From NCBI GenBank assembly GCA_007280275.1, contig QYQB01000335.1, positions 1-37,249 of the forward strand: DNA of 37,249 nucleotides, read 5' to 3'. The notes beneath the pieces were generated by a model. The model was given only the letters and a program-made list of their open reading frames with translations, made no database searches and had not been told where the DNA came from. Made by a program: the position numbers and the translations under genes. The stretch comes from a bacterium (lineage in GTDB: Bacteria > Bacteroidota > Ignavibacteria > UBA10030). Of this stretch, positions 27,003-36,024 are shown one piece after another (the stretch's first letter is position 1; each line of letters opens with the position of its first letter).

Positions 27003-28144
27003 CGTTTGCCTCCGATCTCCAACCCCATAGATTTCATGATCGTCGCCCCGAGCGAAAACAGTAATTCCTGATTCTTATAGTCTCGGTGGCTTTTATTCGG
27101 CGCATTGAAGTAGCCCAGCAACTCGTCGACAGAGATTCTGAGCTTCGCAGCCACATACTCAATATCGCGAGCGATTGTTTCTTCGTCGAATGCTGGCCGC
27201 TGCAGCTTCTTCAAAGCTTCTTCACGGGTCATCTGATTAGTGACGATCAAACTTGAATACTGGACCCTCCGCGTGTCATATCCAAATTTCAATGGCCACC
27301 AATATCCTTCGACAAATCTGGTGTACCGGGACTCGAAATGCTTTTGAGGGTATTTCTGCCAACCAAGCTTCTTCTCCAGCAGTTGCATCGCCTCCGCCTT
27401 CACGTACGGCATGTAGTTCAGGGGCCTTAGGGCGCGGATCCCCTTTATATGGGGCAGATAGACCTTGTGCCATAGGATGTGGTGGGTGACAGGAAAGCTA
27501 ACCAACGGCCTGGTGCCGAACTTGGAGTGAATCGCATGGAACTGTACCGTGTCCCCATAATATGACCATTCTACAGGGTTTCTTATGCACTCGGTGGACA
27601 AGTTGGCACCAGTAAGTATGTACTTTACTTTGTACTTGTCGGCGAACCTGTACATCGTGCCAAAGAAGGCAAAATCTTGTGGCGCGTCAATCTGGGGCAC
27701 TCCAGCCTTCAGATATGCCAACTGAAGATCACGCATCTCCTCCCAATCGATAACTTCCGTGTACAAGTCCAAATTCAACCCATCCACTAGCTTTTCAATA
27801 TTGTTCACTGCCTCCTGCGAATTCCATCCGGCGTCGACGTGGAATACCAGCGGACGCAACCCTAATTGCTCCTTTGCGAGATATGTCAGATAAGAGCTGT
27901 CTATGCCACCGCTCACTCCAAGCATACAATCGAAATCCCTTCCTCTTCCAGCGCGTCTCAGTTCAATGACCATTTCTTCGAGCTTATTACTAGCTAGATC
28001 CGCTTGCCATCTAGGCAAAGTCTTTCCATAAAAGGTGCGGCAATGGTCGCAAACACCTCTTGCATCAAACTTGATCATGGTGTCACTGGTGTCCATGACG
28101 CAGTTGGAACATATTCGATACATGCGCATTTCAGTATTTGACAT
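26999..28144 (-). CDS. wbpG: N-acetyl sugar amidotransferase (WbpG/PseA-like)
   Basis: A 381-residue protein from ATG 28144. The frame is open to 28258, but family members are about 375-385 aa and begin just before this point. It has two CxxC pairs (Cys12/Cys15 and Cys32/Cys35), which may bind a metal, and an ATP-pyrophosphatase PP-loop SGGIDS (78-83). Members convert an N-acetyl group on a diamino sugar into an acetamidino group, with ammonia delivered by HisH and HisF, both encoded directly downstream. The target sugar could be the primer or another diamino sugar. No strong ribosome-binding site marks the start. Confidence 0.9.
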   Translation of the reverse strand: MSNTEMRMYRICSNCVMDTSDTMIKFDARGVCDHCRTFYGKTLPRWQADLASNKLEEMVIELRRAGRGRDFDCMLGVSGGIDSSYLTYLAKEQLGLRPLVFHVDAGWNSQEAVNNIEKLVDGLNLDLYTEVIDWEEMRDLQLAYLKAGVPQIDAPQDFAFFGTMYRFADKYKVKYILTGANLSTECIRNPVEWSYYGDTVQFHAIHSKFGTRPLVSFPVTHHILWHKVYLPHIKGIRALRPLNYMPYVKAEAMQLLEKKLGWQKYPQKHFESRYTRFVEGYWWPLKFGYDTRRVQYSSLIVTNQMTREEALKKLQRPAFDEETIARDIEYVAAKLRISVDELLGYFNAPNKSHRDYKNQELLFSLGATIMKSMGLEIGGKR

Positions 28145-28404
28145 AGGCATCAATTGATCAAGTTCGGCGGCTCGCCAGAATCCAGTTTGATTAGCTACTT
28201 GTACTAGAACACCGAGATCTCTCGCCGGATCGCGCTGCGCATCGATTGCAGCATGCATCCAAAAGAGGTCAATGGGTTCTTCACGAGGCTACGAGCCACT
28301 TCCGGGGACGGCACTCCCATGAGATATACTTACCGCTGGCATTGCACTACCTCACGCCACACCTGTCGCTTCTGTGCGGACACCACGAGATAGTAGTCCC
28401 AGAT

Positions 28405-29253
28405 TCACTTAAAGAGTCGCACGATCTTGAATGGACTCTTCCGATATTTCCTGTACTCCTTGTGTGCTTCACGTCCCAATTCCCACTTCTTCCGACTAGG
28501 GAATCTGGACATGGTTGTTTTCGTGTGATGACTCACAGCTATGGATGGCTCGTATAAGGTTTTCAAACCTTTGCTCTCGAGTTGTTTGCTCAAGAATAAT
28601 TCTTCGTGATAGAAGAAAGTAGGAGCCCATAGAGTTTCGAAATACTTGAAAAACAAGGGGCCCACAATGTAGCACGCCCCATAACCTTGAGTTATTGTTT
28701 GGGCGACTCTGAATTGCTCCTCATCCTTCCTCTTCGTAATCTTTCGCGTTGCATCAGAAATGCGTCTAATTAAAGAAGCTACAAAGTAGTTTGAGTAATA
28801 CAAATCGTAAATTGATTCCCTGAATTTGCCAACGTCCTTGATGACGTGTGGATTCTGGTGTTCTCCATCCATGGTTACAATATCTGGGGCGATGACAGCA
28901 AAACGGTCAAGTTGGTCCTCATTACGATTCAACATTTCAATGAAATCAGTCGGGAATACTAAATCATTATTGCCGATAACCATATGTTCATAAGGCTGAT
29001 CGCAGCGCCTCAGATAGCTGATACCAAGATTCAGACCCCTGAAATAGCCAATGTTCGTGGGGTTACATATCAGGCTCACAATGCTGTTTTCTTCCGCGAT
29101 CTTCTCCAAAAGTGCGAGATTTTCTTGATTCGAACCATTGTCAACGATCACGATCTTAAGTTCATGTCGAGACTTGTCTCGGACGATTGATCGAACAGCC
29201 TCGCCCGTAATTTGGGCATCGTTGAAATTCGTAAACACAAATCCCACTCTCAT
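28405..29253 (-). CDS. GT2 glycosyltransferase
   Basis: A 282-residue GT-A family 2 enzyme. It opens with GFVFTNFND, continues with VIVDNGS and NPTNIGYFRGLNLGI, and has a GNNDLVF acidic motif in the metal-binding position. FFYHEELFLSKQLESKG follows, in the pattern of rhamnosyltransferase-like members. Start ATG 29253 is preceded by a consensus GGAGGTG. It would add a sugar to the lipid-linked repeat unit at the cytoplasmic face. The donor is unknown. Confidence 0.88.
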   Translation of the reverse strand: MRVGFVFTNFNDAQITGEAVRSIVRDKSRHELKIVIVDNGSNQENLALLEKIAEENSIVSLICNPTNIGYFRGLNLGISYLRRCDQPYEHMVIGNNDLVFPTDFIEMLNRNEDQLDRFAVIAPDIVTMDGEHQNPHVIKDVGKFRESIYDLYYSNYFVASLIRRISDATRKITKRKDEEQFRVAQTITQGYGACYIVGPLFFKYFETLWAPTFFYHEELFLSKQLESKGLKTLYEPSIAVSHHTKTTMSRFPSRKKWELGREAHKEYRKYRKSPFKIVRLFK

Positions 29254-29256
29254 TTC

Positions 29257-29263
29257 ACCTCCG
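29257..29263 (-). promoter_or_regulatory. Strong Shine-Dalgarno site for the GT2 gene
   Basis: GGAGGTG on the minus strand, 3 nt before ATG 29253. It fixes the start of this glycosyltransferase. Confidence 0.6.
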
Positions 29264-29349
29264 CAGATTCATTCTGTCTGTAGATGACTATTGCGATGCA
29301 TGCCGCTCGTGAAATTTCCTCGCCGGTATTCCGGCAAGGGAGATTGAGC

Positions 29350-30357
29350 TCAGAACAACTTGTCTTTCCAACTTCTTGGAGTTTTGTCGCTAAGGATTTC
29401 AATATCAAGATGGTATCTGAATGGTCTGGTACCGCGTTTCTTGATGTAATCAATCATCTCAACTAATCCGCGTTCCAAAGTATACTTCGTTCTGTAATTT
29501 AACATTCGTCTCGCCTTTTCGGCTGAGCAGCCTGCCAGTTTAACTTCCATCGGCCTGTCTTCCAAATATCTTGGCTTGAGATCAAAATTCAGTAACTTGG
29601 CAATAGTTTTGGCTAGTTCATTTATTGTAGTAAATTCTTCGTCAGGGCCGATATTGATTATCTCTCCAACCACATTATCCTGAAATGCTAGTTTCTCCAA
29701 ACAATCGATGTCATCTTGTATAAAACTAAACGACCTCTTCTGTTCTCCATCACCATAAATAATAGGCTGCTTACCTTGTAGCATCAGATTTATCATTATG
29801 GAGGCAACATTTCGATAGGGGTCATCATATTTTTGTCTGGGGCCAATGATATTGTGCGGGACTGCAATCACATATTCATAGTCATGCACCTTCGCTAAAG
29901 TCTGAATCGAAAGTTCTGCCGCATATTTTGCTATGCCATATGGATCCTGCGGCCTACATATTGCGTCTTCAACAAATGGAATCCGCTCTTGAGTGCCGTA
30001 TCTCGCCATACTCGAGCAAAATACAAAACGCCTCACCTTACTTTCAATTGCTGCACTTATTAGGGACAGAGTGATCTGATAGACGTTTTCAGTAATCAAA
30101 TGCGGCGAAAACACAGACAATCCTTCATACGGAGTTGCAGCACAATGGTAGACCACATCACATCCTCTTGTGATCTTCGCCATCGAGTTTCTGAATTTGC
30201 AGTCGTAGGAATAGAATTCAACCTGGGGATTTACATTGTCTTCGTACCCTCCAATCATATTGTCTGTACCGACAACTTGATGTCCCAATTCTATCATCCT
30301 GTCCGCCAGGTGACTCCCCAAGAATCCCGCAACACCCGAAATAAATACTTTAGCCAT
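29350..30357 (-). CDS. NAD-dependent nucleotide-sugar epimerase/dehydratase (extended SDR)
   Basis: A 335-residue extended SDR. The cofactor loop is SGVAGFLGSH (7-16), followed by GTDNM (30-34), YHCAA (70-74), the active-site Ser115/116 in CSSMARYG, and the YGIAK pair Tyr140/Lys144. HNIIGPRQKYDDPYRNVAS resembles UDP-hexose 4-epimerases and GDP-sugar enzymes. Start ATG 30357 has a G-rich ribosome-binding site (GGGGG). The 3' end stops 96 nt before the GT2 gene, which probably belongs to the same transcript. Epimerase versus dehydratase cannot be settled from the sequence. Confidence 0.87.
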   Translation of the reverse strand: MAKVFISGVAGFLGSHLADRMIELGHQVVGTDNMIGGYEDNVNPQVEFYSYDCKFRNSMAKITRGCDVVYHCAATPYEGLSVFSPHLITENVYQITLSLISAAIESKVRRFVFCSSMARYGTQERIPFVEDAICRPQDPYGIAKYAAELSIQTLAKVHDYEYVIAVPHNIIGPRQKYDDPYRNVASIMINLMLQGKQPIIYGDGEQKRSFSFIQDDIDCLEKLAFQDNVVGEIINIGPDEEFTTINELAKTIAKLLNFDLKPRYLEDRPMEVKLAGCSAEKARRMLNYRTKYTLERGLVEMIDYIKKRGTRPFRYHLDIEILSDKTPRSWKDKLF

Positions 30358-30682
30358 GACTATACCCCCGAATCGTTAGTTATCCGTCAATGAAGAAACC
30401 CTATGATGCTGGGATGATCATGTATATAGATCCCAATCGCGCAGAGTCAGCTTTTCATTTCCTGCACTATCTCGTGAGCCCTTCATACAAGCGTTCGTCC
30501 TCTGATACGCCGAACTGCTGGTTGCTCGTCCGCGGCTCCCAAATAAGGAGTTTCTGGCTTGAACGTGCATCGCCCATGAAGGTCGGATTGGAAATGCCAT
30601 TTTCGTGCATCCGTTTAGATCTTTCGATTCCACCCTTCTTGCGATTCGCCATCAAGTATACTTCCTCGTGGGTTGTGATGGT
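30358..30682. other. Intergenic stretch between wzy and the epimerase gene
   Basis: 325 nt. Two 60-70 codon minus-strand frames overlap here (30418-30633 and 30467-30655) without recognisable motifs. They may be remains of a lost gene. No terminator is seen. Confidence 0.4.
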
Positions 30683-32041
30683 CTATTCAACCATGGCACG
30701 GAGATTTCTGTAGTTGTTGGCAAAAAGAATCAGCCACAAGAATGCAAAGTATGGGTATGCAATATTATACGCAAAAAGGCTCCCAACATATGAATGCCAG
30801 AAATATCCAACCATAAGTATGAAAATGGATGCGGTCACAACTGGCTTGGCCCTGGATAACATGGCGTAGAAAGACAGATGAAGGCCGAAGCTGGTAATTC
30901 CGCAGTACGCAATGCATCCGAGCAAACCAAAATCCGTGATCAGGGAACGAAACATTGTGTATATATTAGTCACCAAAAAATCCCCGTGGGCGAAGGGTTC
31001 CTCGAACACACCTGAAGGAAGAATCCTAGTCGATCCGAAGAATTTGAATGCTGCCGCAAATGTATAGAAGCCATACGTATTCCCTGGATCAATGTAGGCA
31101 AGAGCAGACGGTGAGCCTGTCCAGAAGGAAAACCAATCCGAGAATGCGTACAGGCTGCCAAATATGTACGAGGCAAACATTGAAGCCAGACTCCAGCCAA
31201 TTTCGTAAACATCCGACGAACCGTATAGTCCTCTTGCCATAAATGAAATAGCCATCAATACCATTATCGAAGATCCAAAAACGACGAGCGGTCTGATTGC
31301 CTTCTTGGAAAAAATACTCATTTGCGCCGACTGTATACGGTTGACAAGTAATGCTCCGTAAAAAAAACCCAAAGACAAATACAGTCCACCTTTAGCTGAC
31401 TGAGTAAGCATGATAACTATCGAAGGGAGAAACGAAACAAGCACAATTGAGCGTCTTGGCCATCCTGGACGGGCATCAGGAAGCATTAGCCCACCGAGTG
31501 TAGCCCCAATGTAGGTGAGACCGAGACTTAGCTGGCCAAATATATTGGAGCGGATTTCTTCAGCGCCCCTCATCCTTGCGTATTCACTCGAACTTCCAAT
31601 GATATCACCCATCACCTCCTTTATTCTGAAACCACCTACAATCAGATTGAGGGCTGCGAAGATGATGGATAGTACGAAGATTGCATAAAATGTCTTTCTT
31701 AGAAACGCATTGTTGTAAGCTCTGTTTCGGGACATACGTTTTAATGTGTTTCGCTCTAGAGCAGCCTTCCAATCGAAAACCAGCCCGCATGCTGAAACTG
31801 AAAGAGAACAGATCAAGAGATACCCGATAGCAAATGGGTTGATGGGTACATTGTACAAAGCGACGAGCGGAATGAATGTATAGGCGAACCACAACAATCC
31901 AAAAATACACGCTGGAAACAGCCAGGTACCAACGATTTTTCGGACGACATAGGCTTGACCCAGCACCATCAAGCTCAAGAATATCGCCAGCCATTTTGCA
32001 GAGAGATCAGGCATTGCAAGCACGAATATAAGGAATGTCAT
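30683..32041 (-). CDS. wzy: O-antigen/oligosaccharide repeat-unit polymerase (Wzy-like)
   Basis: A 452-residue, very hydrophobic protein with about 11-12 membrane helices and one larger loop (roughly 270-345, including GLYGSSDVYEIG and SPSALAYIDPGNTYGFYTF). This layout fits the diverse Wzy polymerases that link repeat units at the periplasmic face of the inner membrane. It sits directly downstream of the wzx-like flippase, as expected. ATG 32041 has AAGG close upstream. Sequence conservation in this family is low, so the call rests on topology and context. Confidence 0.8.
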   Translation of the reverse strand: MTFLIFVLAMPDLSAKWLAIFLSLMVLGQAYVVRKIVGTWLFPACIFGLLWFAYTFIPLVALYNVPINPFAIGYLLICSLSVSACGLVFDWKAALERNTLKRMSRNRAYNNAFLRKTFYAIFVLSIIFAALNLIVGGFRIKEVMGDIIGSSSEYARMRGAEEIRSNIFGQLSLGLTYIGATLGGLMLPDARPGWPRRSIVLVSFLPSIVIMLTQSAKGGLYLSLGFFYGALLVNRIQSAQMSIFSKKAIRPLVVFGSSIMVLMAISFMARGLYGSSDVYEIGWSLASMFASYIFGSLYAFSDWFSFWTGSPSALAYIDPGNTYGFYTFAAAFKFFGSTRILPSGVFEEPFAHGDFLVTNIYTMFRSLITDFGLLGCIAYCGITSFGLHLSFYAMLSRAKPVVTASIFILMVGYFWHSYVGSLFAYNIAYPYFAFLWLILFANNYRNLRAMVE

Positions 32042-32104
32042 TTGCCTTGCTGAGAGATCGCAAGTCCTGGCTTTCAGTTCAACAACAACCAGGCCGCTAT
32101 TCTC

Positions 32105-33364
32105 TCAGTGAATATATTTTCTGACAACAAGGGCAGTGAGAAATGCCTCGGCGACCACAAAGCTGATCGCAGCACCAATTCCTCCAAATAAGGCAGCCAT
32201 TACCGCACAGACCATTACATTAGAAATGCCTGCCAGTAGTATCGATTTGAAATAGTAGACTCTTTCATTGAGGTGGTTCAGGCCTCCAGTGCCAAGCATG
32301 AAGTTTGTGACACCGAAGAACACAGACCAGATCATGACTGAGACAAATACTCCAATCTTGGAGATATTCGGAATGATCAGAAGAGTAGGGATGTGTGTCC
32401 AAAACAAAGCAAGAGAAATCCCTGCGACCAGCACAAATATCCCGAGCAAAGACAACTGTGGAATTGTCAATTTGAATATCTCTTTGAAGACCTGACGATT
32501 GGCCAAACTCGCATTACGGGTTATCACAAGTGCCCGAGGAAAGTAGAGCTGATTTAGCGGCCTAATCGCTGCTTGAACGCCCTTTACAATTTTTTCTGAT
32601 ATCGAGTAGGCGGCAATGTCAATTCCAGAGCCGCCCACGACGTTGATAAGGATAACATTTAAATCCCGGTAAAGGATGACGGAGGCAAGGCCGAAAAATA
32701 TCTCCTTCCCTGCAAAAAGCAATTCCTTCACACGTCCGAAAGGCACGTAGGACAATTTTATGCCAAACTCCCAAAGAGCGTAGCAGTAGGAGGCTATTCC
32801 ACCGCTAAGGTACAGTGCGCCAATTACCATCGGCATCCACAGGTAATCCGCCGGCGACTTCACTAACAAAACCACCAAAACGATTGCCAGTAATCTACTG
32901 ATGATCGTGCAGACGGCAAGAGGTGAATTCCGCTCAAGGCCTATATAAAGCCAAGTCGGTTGGAAAACGTAACTGAGTGGAATTAGCATCCAGGGCAACA
33001 CCGATGTTAGAGAATTAGAGGGAAGCAACGGACTGACAACCAATAACATAATCATGCAAGAAAGAAAAATTATAGATCGAGTTACAAATATCTCACTAAA
33101 TACTTGTGAGATATGCGCTCCGTCTTCGTCCATATCAAGTCCCGCTACTTTTCCTACCCCCTCAATGTCAAAACTAAATAGCACAAATGTTCCCACGATT
33201 ATCGCTACGGCTTCCGAAATCGCGATCCGCGTGTAGAGTCCCTCGCCCACCATCTTGAGAACATATGGAAAAACGAGCAAAGGGAGACCAGCATTTGATA
33301 TCTGGACGCTTGCCAATGCGAACAAATTGGCCACATCTTTTTTCCGAAGTGTGTTGCTCTGCAA
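32105..33364 (-). CDS. wzx: Wzx-type polysaccharide flippase
   Basis: A 419-residue protein with about 12 membrane helices across its length and the standard PST/MATE-like opening (KKDVANLFALASVQISNAGL). It would move the undecaprenyl-linked repeat unit across the inner membrane for Wzy. The frame starts at TTG 33364, and no ATG occurs near the expected N-terminus; GTG 33334 is a possible alternative. It ends 63 nt before wzy. Confidence 0.88.
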   Translation of the reverse strand: MQSNTLRKKDVANLFALASVQISNAGLPLLVFPYVLKMVGEGLYTRIAISEAVAIIVGTFVLFSFDIEGVGKVAGLDMDEDGAHISQVFSEIFVTRSIIFLSCMIMLLVVSPLLPSNSLTSVLPWMLIPLSYVFQPTWLYIGLERNSPLAVCTIISRLLAIVLVVLLVKSPADYLWMPMVIGALYLSGGIASYCYALWEFGIKLSYVPFGRVKELLFAGKEIFFGLASVILYRDLNVILINVVGGSGIDIAAYSISEKIVKGVQAAIRPLNQLYFPRALVITRNASLANRQVFKEIFKLTIPQLSLLGIFVLVAGISLALFWTHIPTLLIIPNISKIGVFVSVMIWSVFFGVTNFMLGTGGLNHLNERVYYFKSILLAGISNVMVCAVMAALFGGIGAAISFVVAEAFLTALVVRKYIH

Positions 33365-34216
33365 TCGATGTGCTATACTCAGAATGTATCCTCAAGAATC
33401 AATTCGGTTTATCTAATGTCATGAATAGGATCTGACGTTAAGCCCATATCTTTTTCAACGAGCAAACTAAATTTGGTATCCTATGAATCTACCAGCCCAG
33501 AACAGGGTTTGTCTGCAAAGATAAGCGTCAGATAATCTACTCCGACGGATGATCATTCGAATGAGCTTCGCGTCCATCACATTACTCCTCATCGCGTCTA
33601 GGGCCAATGGGACTGGAAAAAGATTCTCAGAGTGAACGCACAGGTGATCCGAACACCCTGAATGTGGGACTTTTGCGTCGCGAGCAACAGAGAGCAAATG
33701 ATTTTCCGGCTGTTTTCTCTTCTGATTTCGAACAAGATTTCTTCAGTTCTATCAAATTCTCGATTCACATTTTGAATCGTCTGTTCAGTGTCTGGACGCT
33801 CCGAGGGTGTCGGTGGCTTGCTTTGTACACGTTAACAGATCTCGCGGATCGCTTTTCCGTTCCAGGTGGCCAACAGGGAACCTCACCTCTTATGTCATGG
33901 CCGAGAATGGGGGGCCACGTTCAGGGATCCACATTTCCTTCGAGTGCGTGGTCAAGGTATCGCCGTGCCTTCAAGTAGACCAATTCAAAAGCCATAGCAG
34001 GGAATTAGTAGGGCGTGACCAAGTGAACAACCGTTGAAATCTCGATGCCTGAGGCTTGCCGATCAGAACACATGTTGTTTTGCCTTTGATATTGCGGAAT
34101 CCGAGTCTTGCCCACGGTTTCTCTGGTAGCCCGAGAATCCCTTCGTGACGGAGTGCAAGATGTGCATCTCTCAGATGCTGGAACTCAACTAGGATCTTTC
34201 TCGGGCATCGGTTAGC
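33365..34216. other. Large gap between wzz and wzx
   Basis: About 850 nt without a gene I can support. Directly after the wzz stop, the same reading frame stays open for 81 more codons (34216-33971) with no start codon. A 24-codon ATG frame follows at 33921-33995. A 123-codon plus-strand frame (33607-33978) has no recognisable features. This could be the remains of one or more lost genes. Confidence 0.45.
33971..34216 (-). pseudogene. Possible decayed gene remnant downstream of wzz
   Basis: Eighty-one codons plus a stop follow the wzz stop in the same frame, with balanced, protein-like composition (for example EGILGLPEKPWARLGF) but no start codon. It may be the tail of a lost gene. It may also be chance: an open run of this length is uncommon but not rare. 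Family not recognised. Confidence 0.25.
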
Positions 34217-35233
34217 TCAACCTCGGAGCTTCTTGTACGAGAGCCTGATCTGATGCAAGAATTCCCTTATCACGGGATTCACTGAGGCCGCTACAGCTAC
34301 TACCGAAGTACCGAGAGAAAGCAGGAACGCAAAGACTATATCTGCCAGTTTCTGCGGTGAGGAACTCGCGACCGGAACTCGGGCCGGATCGAGAACATTA
34401 ATGATTGGTACGTTCTTGATCTCTTCTATCTTAGCGATCTCGACCTGTTTCTTCAATTCGATGAAGATCGTTGAATTGATTTGAACGGCACGTTCAAGCC
34501 TTCCTTGCATCAAGACTAACTGGGGTGAATCAGCAACACGACGATTTTTCTCTCGGAAGCTTCGTAACGAGTCCTCCACGGACGCCAAGGCGGACGCAAC
34601 GTCCTTAAGCCTCATCTCAATGAATTCGCGTTGAGCCGTGACACTTGTCCGCTTCTTCGTTCTGGTATAGATATCAAGCTCGGAGGTCGCTCGATTTGCC
34701 ACATCCGCCGCGAGCCCAGGCTCCTCCATTGAAACCTTCAGACTCAGTGTGCCAAGCCTATTATCAAAGCTCACTTCCATTCTATCTCGCAATAGATCTA
34801 GCGCTTTCTCGAATTTCTCAGCTTCATTCCTCTTTTTTATTCCCCAAAACCTAATCAAATCAACCGAGTCAGGGAATTCGGAAGTTTTGTATTTCGTATA
34901 CAAGACCTCGCTGAGGATACGCGCGCTCTTAACCATCACTGGATAGAGCTTTGATACGGGTGCTTCACCGATGTTGAGGCCTGTAACGGCAGCAAGATCG
35001 GAAGCACCAGCAAGCCCTAGCAGTTTGTTTTTTTCTAGATCTGGCAATATTGACGTCTCGGCAGTGTATTGACTCGGAATGAGGAGAACTATCACTGTCG
35101 TCAGCACTGTCATTAGGCCGACACAAAGTATTATTTGCCTCCTTTTCGTCCAAATGTGAGGAATCGAGATAAGTAGGTATTCCAGGACCACATGCGAATT
35201 CGAAGCCGACGTCTGTTTCAAGGGCGAATCCAT
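34217..35233 (-). CDS. wzz: Wzz-type chain-length determinant protein
   Basis: A 338-residue protein with a short cytoplasmic N-terminus, a first membrane helix at about 33-52, a long periplasmic part with coiled-coil-prone helices (about 120-275), the conserved proline-rich stretch INVLDPARVPVASSSPQK (about 277-294) and a second helix (about 296-316). No C-terminal tyrosine kinase domain is attached. It sets polymer length in Wzy-dependent systems. ATG 35233 is clear. It lies 191 nt downstream of the SLBB fragment. Confidence 0.87.
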   Translation of the reverse strand: MDSPLKQTSASNSHVVLEYLLISIPHIWTKRRQIILCVGLMTVLTTVIVLLIPSQYTAETSILPDLEKNKLLGLAGASDLAAVTGLNIGEAPVSKLYPVMVKSARILSEVLYTKYKTSEFPDSVDLIRFWGIKKRNEAEKFEKALDLLRDRMEVSFDNRLGTLSLKVSMEEPGLAADVANRATSELDIYTRTKKRTSVTAQREFIEMRLKDVASALASVEDSLRSFREKNRRVADSPQLVLMQGRLERAVQINSTIFIELKKQVEIAKIEEIKNVPIINVLDPARVPVASSSPQKLADIVFAFLLSLGTSVVAVAASVNPVIREFLHQIRLSYKKLRG

Positions 35234-35424
35234 ATAAGTATGATATTATCCGAGCCGTGTCTAGCGTGAGAGTGTGAATTGTGGAAGTGAGCCCGACCCA
35301 CAAATCAAATCCGGGATCCCCTCACATGCCTCTCCAAGGCACGCGATTCAGAACTCCAATGACATTCAACGTAATACTGGCCGATCGAAAGATCCCGGTA
35401 AGCGGTGGATCTCACTTCGGCCGC

Positions 35425-35814
35425 TCACTTCTTGATTTGAGACACCAAGTAAATTATCGTGGCTGCGCTCGCCATAACTGCAAATGAATCCTTGATCGTC
35501 GCCGACCAATCTATCGGCTTGCTTTCAGACGGCGGAGGGGGTGGTTTTGAAGCCAATCGGGACACCGTGATCACAGATCCATCAGGAATAGTTGGATTCT
35601 TGCTAAACCAGCCTAAGCCCGTCTGAATCACATAGCCTTCGGGATAAGTGATCAATGCAACATCGGCGCTGTCTGTTTCTTCGCCCGCCCGTTCGATGTA
35701 GAAACTCTTGCTTTTCCCATTGACGAATGAATAGACTCCCGGATTGCGGACCTCCCCCTGGACGAGCACTGTGAAGGGCCTCTGAGGAATAGTCAACCGA
35801 TCCCCTGGCGGCAA
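35425..35814 (-). pseudogene. C-terminal SLBB-domain fragment of a Wza-like export protein
   Basis: 129 residues from a TTG codon. The first part (PPGDRLTIPQRPFTVLVQGEVRNPGVYSF) is the middle and end of a polysaccharide-export SLBB domain, including the VxGEVxxPGxY core. A proline-rich linker and a C-terminal membrane helix (about 106-125) follow. The homology continues a few codons upstream of the TTG (HRYLEDIIL), where no usable start exists, and the periplasmic N-terminal domain and lipoprotein signal of a true Wza are absent. I therefore call it a truncated gene. It could still make a small membrane-anchored SLBB protein. Confidence 0.7.
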
Positions 35815-35930
35815 GATGATATCTTCAAGATAGCGATGAGCTTTCTTTTTGCCCAGAGTTCTGGTATCAAAGTGAGAAAAGAGAATTCCGGGGTGTCGGG
35901 AGCCGGGGTTGGATGTTCTTCGTTGATCAT
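35793..35930 (-). pseudogene. Probable N-terminal remnant of a second wzz-like gene
   Basis: A 45-codon frame from ATG 35930. Residues 18-34 (FLTLIPELWAKRKLIAI) resemble the start of the intact Wzz here (LISIPHIWTKRRQIIL): an IP-x-x-W-x-K-R pattern just before the first membrane helix. The helix itself is missing, and the frame ends after running into the SLBB fragment in another frame. The apparent junction is near 35830. Best explained as a deletion that joined the start of a wzz-like gene to the end of a wza-like gene. Confidence 0.4.
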
Positions 35931-35939
35931 GCTAGTGTA

Positions 35940-36009
35940 AGTAAACAGTGAACGGTGAATAGTGAACAGTGAAGAGTGAACGGTGAATAGTGAACAGTGA
36001 ATAGTAAAG
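35940..36009. repeat. Heptamer tandem array, consensus AGTGAAC
   Basis: Ten consecutive 7-mers: AGTAAAC, AGTGAAC, GGTGAAT, AGTGAAC, AGTGAAG, AGTGAAC, GGTGAAT, AGTGAAC, AGTGAAT, AGTAAAG. Four of them form a 28-nt unit present twice (35947-35974 and 35975-36002) with one difference. It lies just upstream of the wzz/wza remnant. It has no spacers, so it is not a CRISPR. Confidence 0.85.
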
Positions 36010-36024
36010 AGTTGAAGAACCCCT

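Noticed and set aside
26379-28144. Histidine biosynthesis operon
   Set aside because: The hisH- and hisF-like genes are coupled to a WbpG-type synthetase, HisF lacks Asp11, and no other his gene is near. Sugar amidination fits better.
33607-33978. 123-codon plus-strand frame between wzx and wzz
   Set aside because: No motif, no ribosome-binding site and an opposite strand to the operon.
35940-36009. CRISPR array
   Set aside because: The 7-nt units are directly adjacent without spacers, and no cas gene is present.
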